A DNA stretch of 64,000 bases from Pectinophora gossypiella (Eukaryota; Arthropoda; Insecta; Lepidoptera; Gelechiidae), in the NCBI RefSeq assembly GCF_024362695.1, contig NC_065419.1, positions 3,162,678-3,226,677 of the forward strand, given 5' to 3'. The notes under the pieces are model-generated. The model was not told where the DNA came from. It did no database searches and saw only the letters and a program-made list of their open reading frames with translations. The position numbers and the translations under genes are program-made. The first letter of the stretch is position 1. Each line of letters begins with the position of its first letter. Below, piece by piece: positions 59,237 through 64,000 of the stretch.

Positions 59237-60097
59237 TGGTCCTTCGAAAAGTAACGAGCAACCTGTGGATTGGTGCATCTTGAGAAGGGTTTGCGGAACA
59301 TTCGTCGCTTTGAAGACGCGAGGCCACGCGAAAACGCCGTACGCCGCCATCACGGCGCAAGACATTTCTCGTCGGGTGAGGCGCGAACCACGGCTACACT
59401 ATGTGCGCCAGAAAGTAGCAAACAAAAACGGCTGCGAAGATGAATTCAGCCTGAGACTGTAACAACTCTGGGGAGCCAGTCAACCAAGCCTGCAAGGATC
59501 ACGGCGCAAGAAAACTTTCGTCGGGTATGGCGCGATATGTATACAAGGAAGCAACAAAGTTAACAGTTGGGATGATTAATTTGGCATGCTGGACTACAAC
59601 AGTTGGCGAACCAGTCAACCGGACCTGCAAGGGACTTCATCAGGAGTAACGGGCTAACGTGACATCAATAACGAGTATATTATTATATAGTATAAGGAAC
59701 TATTAAGTGAGTTTTTACGTAGTTTTCTAACATACCTAATTCATTCATGAACATTAATTCTTTAATTCTACAAAAAAAAAATAATAATAAGTCATTCATT
59801 CGTAAACGTCACGGTAGTCGTAGTCATTCATTCGATGTGTGTTCACGCTTGTCCGTAATTTGTATCATACGTTGATCAAAAAAAAAAAAAAAAAAAAAGG
59901 TTTTTTTTTTATATAGTTGTCAATTGTCATTCATTCATTCATACGTTCTATATTTTATTGTTTGTGAAATTTTTACACGTCGCCATTTTAGACGCCACTG
60001 TTCTGTTACAAGAAATCGAGTTTGTTTTGTTTTCATATTGATTGCAATTGAACCAGAGTTAAGCTTTAACAGTTTTATACGATTTAATCTCGTCACT
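59237..60097 (+). other. BEL leader with an internal duplication
   Basis: ATCACGGCGCAAGACATTTC (from 59349) and ATCACGGCGCAAGAAAACTT (from about 59498) start two related blocks (TCGTCGGGTxxGGCGCGA follows both). AGCCAGTCAACC and ACCAGTCAACCGGACCTGCA are a second pair. A run of about 20 A followed by GG and 10 T lies near 59879-59911. No coding frame. Confidence 0.6.
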
Positions 60098-63000
60098 ATG
60101 GCAGATATAAAAGTGTTAGTAGCAAGCCGAGGTCGCTGCAAAGGCGCAATTACGCGTTTGAAAAATTCGTATAGTGAGGAATCTTATACGAAAATGCCGG
60201 TCGAAAAAATTAAAGTTAAACGGCAGCACTTAAAGGAGGTTTACGCAGACTATAATAGTCTGTGCGCGCAGATTCTAGCAGTCGACCCACAGGATAATGA
60301 CGACCAGGCGGACGTGGAAGAAACATACCTCGATTTGTTGGCAAATTTCGACCTTGTTTTAAACAGTTTACAAGGCGGCAACGCGGCGTGCTCAACATCA
60401 CGGATAAAGCTACCGAACGTAGTTATTCCTACATTTACTGGTAAGTACACCGAGTACTACGAATTCATAGAAATCTTCACGGCCATGATCCACAAGGACA
60501 ACTCATTGTCTCCGGTTCAGAAATTTTATTATTTAAAGGGCGCGTTATCGGGCGAAGCCCAGGCTCTTATAAATAACTTGCCGATGAACGATACCAGTTA
60601 TGTAGAGGCTCTTCGATTACTCAAAGAACGATTTGACATCAAAACAAAAATAGTTCATGAACACATACATGCCATACTGGACATGCCAACGATGACTCGA
60701 TCAACACCTTCAAATCTTCATAATCTTATTTCAGAAGTCAAGCAGCATCTGGCAGCATTAAAAAACCTGGGTGAGCCCATATGGGACAGCATCATCGTAT
60801 GTATTGTGCTACGCAAATTAGACATGCTGACAAGCCGGGCTTTCAAGATGGAGCGCGACAACAAGTCTCTGCCAACAGTTGTGGAGCTGACAGAGTTTTT
60901 AGAGCGGCGAGCGTTGGCTTTAGAAACCAACGACAACATTCCTGTCCAGAACACGCGCCCGCAACGCCTTGTTAGCCATGCTGTAGCAACACCCTCTGCT
61001 TCTGCTGCATGTTCTTACTGTAAGTCATCCCAGCACAAATTATTTCAATGTCCCAACTTCAAACTTGCTGCACCAAACAAGCGCTTAGAGTTTGCATTAG
61101 ACAACAAAATATGTAAAGTTTGTTTGTCCCAACATAAGCGCAAATGCAAATATCATTTTAAATGTGCAGAGTGTAAAAAGGAACACAACACATTGTTGCA
61201 TGGTATTGACTCACAAACTACTCCGTCTGTCACACTGCTCTCCAGCACCACTCAGGGTCAGGTATTGTTGCCTACTGCAAGAGTTAAACTTATTTCTCAG
61301 TCAGGCACAATCATTTACGCCAAGGCTCTGCTTGACAGTGGGTCGCAAGCTTCTTTTGTAACACAACGGGTAGTCGATTTATTACAAGTGAGTCCCACTA
61401 AATCTAATACTACTATAATAGGCATTACTAACCATGAAAAGTCTGTTGACAAATGTATAAACCTTGAGGTTCATTCCACTGTTTATCCATTCAAGATAAA
61501 TGTCAACTGTCATGTGGTAAAAACGATAACCTCCAAATTGCCACAAACTCATGTCGACTTATCATCCATTGCACTGCCATCAAACTGCCAACTTGCCGAC
61601 CCGTGCTTTTATAAACCTGGAGATGTGCACCTATTGCTTGGAGCTGACATATTTTTTCAGGTCCTCCTGCCGCCCCTTGAAGGAGCCGCCACTACAAGCA
61701 GCCAGCGTTCTGCTTGCGGTCCGGGTGCAGCCAGTCCTGAGCAGCCATCAATACTACACACGTCTTTCGGTCACGTCGTCGCCGGCAGTACAGGCACGCC
61801 TACTACATCCAGTAACCAGGTTATATCCTTATTTTGTCAGGAATGTAGTACTAGCTTAAATGAAAACATGAGTGCATTTTGGAGGGCAGAAAAAGTACCT
61901 GAAATCTTCCCAGAGCAAGTACCTGAACAGGATTATTGTGAAAAGCTTTTTCAGGAGACCACTAGGCTTGAAAATAATAAATTCCTAGTCACTATGCCAA
62001 CTAAAGTCCCTTTAGAGCAAATTAATTCTGAACTGGGAGATTCTTTTAATCAGGCACTACAAAGATTCATTAATTTAGAAAAGAAACTGCAAAAAAATCC
62101 AGTTCTTTTCAGAGAATACAAAAAGTTCATTGATCAGTACACTGAATTAAAACATGGTGAATATATTGATATAAACAGCTATGATCTTAGCAAAGATCCT
62201 GTTTTCTTTCTCCCACACCATGCAGTTATAAACGAGAGCAGTCGAACAACAAAATTAAGAACAGTGTTTGATGGCTCCATGCGTACAAATAATAAAATCT
62301 CTTTAAATGATCTATTAATGAATGGCCCAGTAGTCCAAAAAGAACTTTTTGAAATCTTAATATCATTCAGATTAGAGGCCTATTTCTTTATTTGTGACAT
62401 TCAAAAGATGTTTAGATGCATTCAATTAAATCCATCACAACGGTCTCTTCAAAACATTTTATGGCGAGAGTCTCCTGAAAAAGACATTCTATGCATACAG
62501 CTGAGCACAGTAACATATGGTCTCAAGTCATCCTCATATCTAGCCACAAGATGCCTTATAGAGCTTGCCACAAGATATAAAGACCAATTTCCGTTGGCCT
62601 CTGCTATCTTAATAAATAACACCTATGTGGATGATGTGCTGGTGACTAGCAAGACCGAATGCGAACTTTTACAAATGAAAGCTGAATTAGTAGGGCTACT
62701 TGAACTGGGAAGTTTTTACTTGCACAAATGGGCCTCCAACTCCACTGCGTTACTTCAAACTATACCAGTGGATAGTCGTTATTTTGGAGAGGTCGAACTG
62801 CACAATGATATGTCAGTAAAAACATTAGGGGTGAGTTTTGACGTGAAGGACGATCTGTTCAAAACTGCCTGCCCAGAGCCATACAAAAGCACTCATGATA
62901 CTAAGAGGGACATATTAAGTTATATTAGTAAGTTCTATGATCCCCTGGGTCTTATAGGGCCTATACTTGTTCGTGCGAAAGTCATCATGCAACAACTGTG

Positions 63001-64000
63001 GCTTAGTGAAACAGACTGGGACTCCATTCCGCCAGAAAACGTACGTAAGATGTGGGTCGATTTCTCACATGATTTATCACTCATGGAGCCAATTAAAGTG
63101 CCTCGATGTGTGACGACACAAGGTATAGCTGTCCACCAACTTATAGGGTTTGCTGACGCTTCATCAGTAGCATACGGTTGCTGCCTCTACTTGCGCTCTA
63201 TCGACGCACAAGGTAACATTCGTCTTGAATTATTATGCTCCAAGTCCAGGGTAAACCCGCTCAGGAAACAGCTGACTGTGCCCAGGCTAGAATTGAATGC
63301 TGCGCTGCTTCTCTCGGAATTGTCTGTAAAGGTATATAATACACTTATAAAAAAGATTAATGTACATGACACTTACCTCTTCTCTGATTCTCAAATTGTC
63401 CTAGCGTGGCTAAAAACCGACGCGACAAAATTGCAAACTTATGTTGCAAATAGAGTCAGAGCAATTCAGGAGCTTACACATAGTTGTTCATGGCAATACA
63501 TTAACACTGCTGAAAATCCTTCAGATTGCCTCAGCAGAGGCCTGCAGCCACAAGAGCTGAAAGACCACCATTTATGGTGGAACGGTCCTTTGTTTTTGCA
63601 TAACAAGGACTATAATTTTCAATCTATACTTGACATGCCTACATACTTACCTGAGGTCAAATGTAGCGACAATAAAGTTGTATGTAATACAACTACTACA
63701 TTAGACACAAATGTATACGAAAAGCTTAAAAAGTTTTCTAATATCAATAAAATGTCACGTGTATTTTCTTACATTCTACGTTTTTGTAACAATCTCAAAA
63801 AAGACGCTGTTAAACAAACAGGTTTTTTGTCTACAGCCGAACTTCATAAAGCCTTATTATTGATTGTGAAAAACGAACAACATCATTTTTATGAAAGTGA
63901 AATTAAATGTTTATCTAATCAACGACAGCTAACTGGTAGTTCCTTAACACCTTTGACCCCTTTCTTAGATGGTAATGGCATACTTAGGGTTGGTGGCCGA
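60098..64000 (+). CDS. BEL/Pao gag-pol polyprotein, first 1301 codons (continues beyond window)
   Basis: Translated codon by codon from the ATG at 60098 with no stop to the window end. Starts MADIKVLVASRGRCKGAIT, the style of BEL gag. Seen in order: gag with KLPNVVIPTFTG and EFIEIFTAMI (DUF1759-like, about 95-270); zinc knuckle CSYCKSSQHKLFQC from 305 with further Cys pairs; retropepsin-like LLDSGSQASF with Asp 413; the TSFGHVVAGS linker; reverse transcriptase with VFDGSM, FFICDIQKMF and active-site YVDDV at 843-847; SKFYDPLGLIGP; RNase H-like FADASSVAYG with Asp 1020; and the start of integrase, ending DGNGILRVGGR. The catalytic integrase core lies outside. Makes the capsid and enzymes of the element. 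Confidence 0.93.
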   Translation, partial: MADIKVLVASRGRCKGAITRLKNSYSEESYTKMPVEKIKVKRQHLKEVYADYNSLCAQILAVDPQDNDDQADVEETYLDLLANFDLVLNSLQGGNAACSTSRIKLPNVVIPTFTGKYTEYYEFIEIFTAMIHKDNSLSPVQKFYYLKGALSGEAQALINNLPMNDTSYVEALRLLKERFDIKTKIVHEHIHAILDMPTMTRSTPSNLHNLISEVKQHLAALKNLGEPIWDSIIVCIVLRKLDMLTSRAFKMERDNKSLPTVVELTEFLERRALALETNDNIPVQNTRPQRLVSHAVATPSASAACSYCKSSQHKLFQCPNFKLAAPNKRLEFALDNKICKVCLSQHKRKCKYHFKCAECKKEHNTLLHGIDSQTTPSVTLLSSTTQGQVLLPTARVKLISQSGTIIYAKALLDSGSQASFVTQRVVDLLQVSPTKSNTTIIGITNHEKSVDKCINLEVHSTVYPFKINVNCHVVKTITSKLPQTHVDLSSIALPSNCQLADPCFYKPGDVHLLLGADIFFQVLLPPLEGAATTSSQRSACGPGAASPEQPSILHTSFGHVVAGSTGTPTTSSNQVISLFCQECSTSLNENMSAFWRAEKVPEIFPEQVPEQDYCEKLFQETTRLENNKFLVTMPTKVPLEQINSELGDSFNQALQRFINLEKKLQKNPVLFREYKKFIDQYTELKHGEYIDINSYDLSKDPVFFLPHHAVINESSRTTKLRTVFDGSMRTNNKISLNDLLMNGPVVQKELFEILISFRLEAYFFICDIQKMFRCIQLNPSQRSLQNILWRESPEKDILCIQLSTVTYGLKSSSYLATRCLIELATRYKDQFPLASAILINNTYVDDVLVTSKTECELLQMKAELVGLLELGSFYLHKWASNSTALLQTIPVDSRYFGEVELHNDMSVKTLGVSFDVKDDLFKTACPEPYKSTHDTKRDILSYISKFYDPLGLIGPILVRAKVIMQQLWLSETDWDSIPPENVRKMWVDFSHDLSLMEPIKVPRCVTTQGIAVHQLIGFADASSVAYGCCLYLRSIDAQGNIRLELLCSKSRVNPLRKQLTVPRLELNAALLLSELSVKVYNTLIKKINVHDTYLFSDSQIVLAWLKTDATKLQTYVANRVRAIQELTHSCSWQYINTAENPSDCLSRGLQPQELKDHHLWWNGPLFLHNKDYNFQSILDMPTYLPEVKCSDNKVVCNTTTTLDTNVYEKLKKFSNINKMSRVFSYILRFCNNLKKDAVKQTGFLSTAELHKALLLIVKNEQHHFYESEIKCLSNQRQLTGSSLTPLTPFLDGNGILRVGGR

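Larger units (their letters stand above)
59055..64000 (+). mobile_element. BEL/Pao LTR retrotransposon, 5' 4.9 kb, cut by window edge
   Basis: Candidate LTR, an 860-bp leader and a long gag-pol frame that is still open at the last base. No stop or shift is seen in 1301 codons, so the copy may be intact. Confidence 0.85.

Overview
The window reads as a stretch of lepidopteran (moth or butterfly) nuclear genome. It is AT-rich, has spliced genes with GT/AG introns, and is packed with element types common in Lepidoptera: a TTAA-flanked piggyBac element, P-type elements with THAP exons, a short-LTR Ty3 element, a BEL/Pao element, a tRNA-derived SINE and many foldback MITEs. The organism call is an inference; nothing here fixes the species.

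Layout. 1-1.2 kb: a small secreted-protein gene (minus strand) and a SINE. 1489-6509: a complete piggyBac-like element with matching ends, an intact two-exon transposase gene and a 73-bp-phased array of ACGT palindromes near one end. 7771 to about 38790: five direct copies of a 5.3-6.7 kb segment, arranged as a two-unit higher-order repeat (1-2, 3-4, 5). Each copy carries two minus-strand exons of Kazal-type protease inhibitors (alpha and beta). Unit 4 is swollen by three insertions, two of them P-type elements with 8-bp target duplications; unit 2 is the empty site. A further, divergent Kazal exon lies at 40741-40864, outside the array. 41130-47010: a 254-bp satellite in four blocks, one inverted, with a 0.55-kb-arm palindrome around a TA tract. 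47.0-49.3 kb: MITEs and a SINE that is split by a Ty3 (probably Mag-clade) LTR retrotransposon at 49306-53579 with identical 128-bp LTRs. 54364-55047: an intact intronless Nudix (CoA diphosphatase, NUDT7-like) gene ending in a peroxisomal SKL signal. 57-58.3 kb: SINE and non-LTR debris. 59055-64000: the 5' part of a BEL/Pao element whose gag-pol frame is open for 1301 codons and runs off the window.

Host functions supported are few: the Nudix enzyme, the Kazal inhibitor cluster (secreted inhibitors, trypsin-like specificity suggested by Arg or Lys at P1) and possibly the small secreted protein. The Kazal exons share one intron phase pattern (phase 1 in, phase 2 out), so each needs a separate 5' start exon and a 3' exon that I could not find. 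The rest is mobile or repetitive DNA in several layers: MITEs older than the segmental duplication, P-type insertions younger than it, and LTR elements that look very recent.
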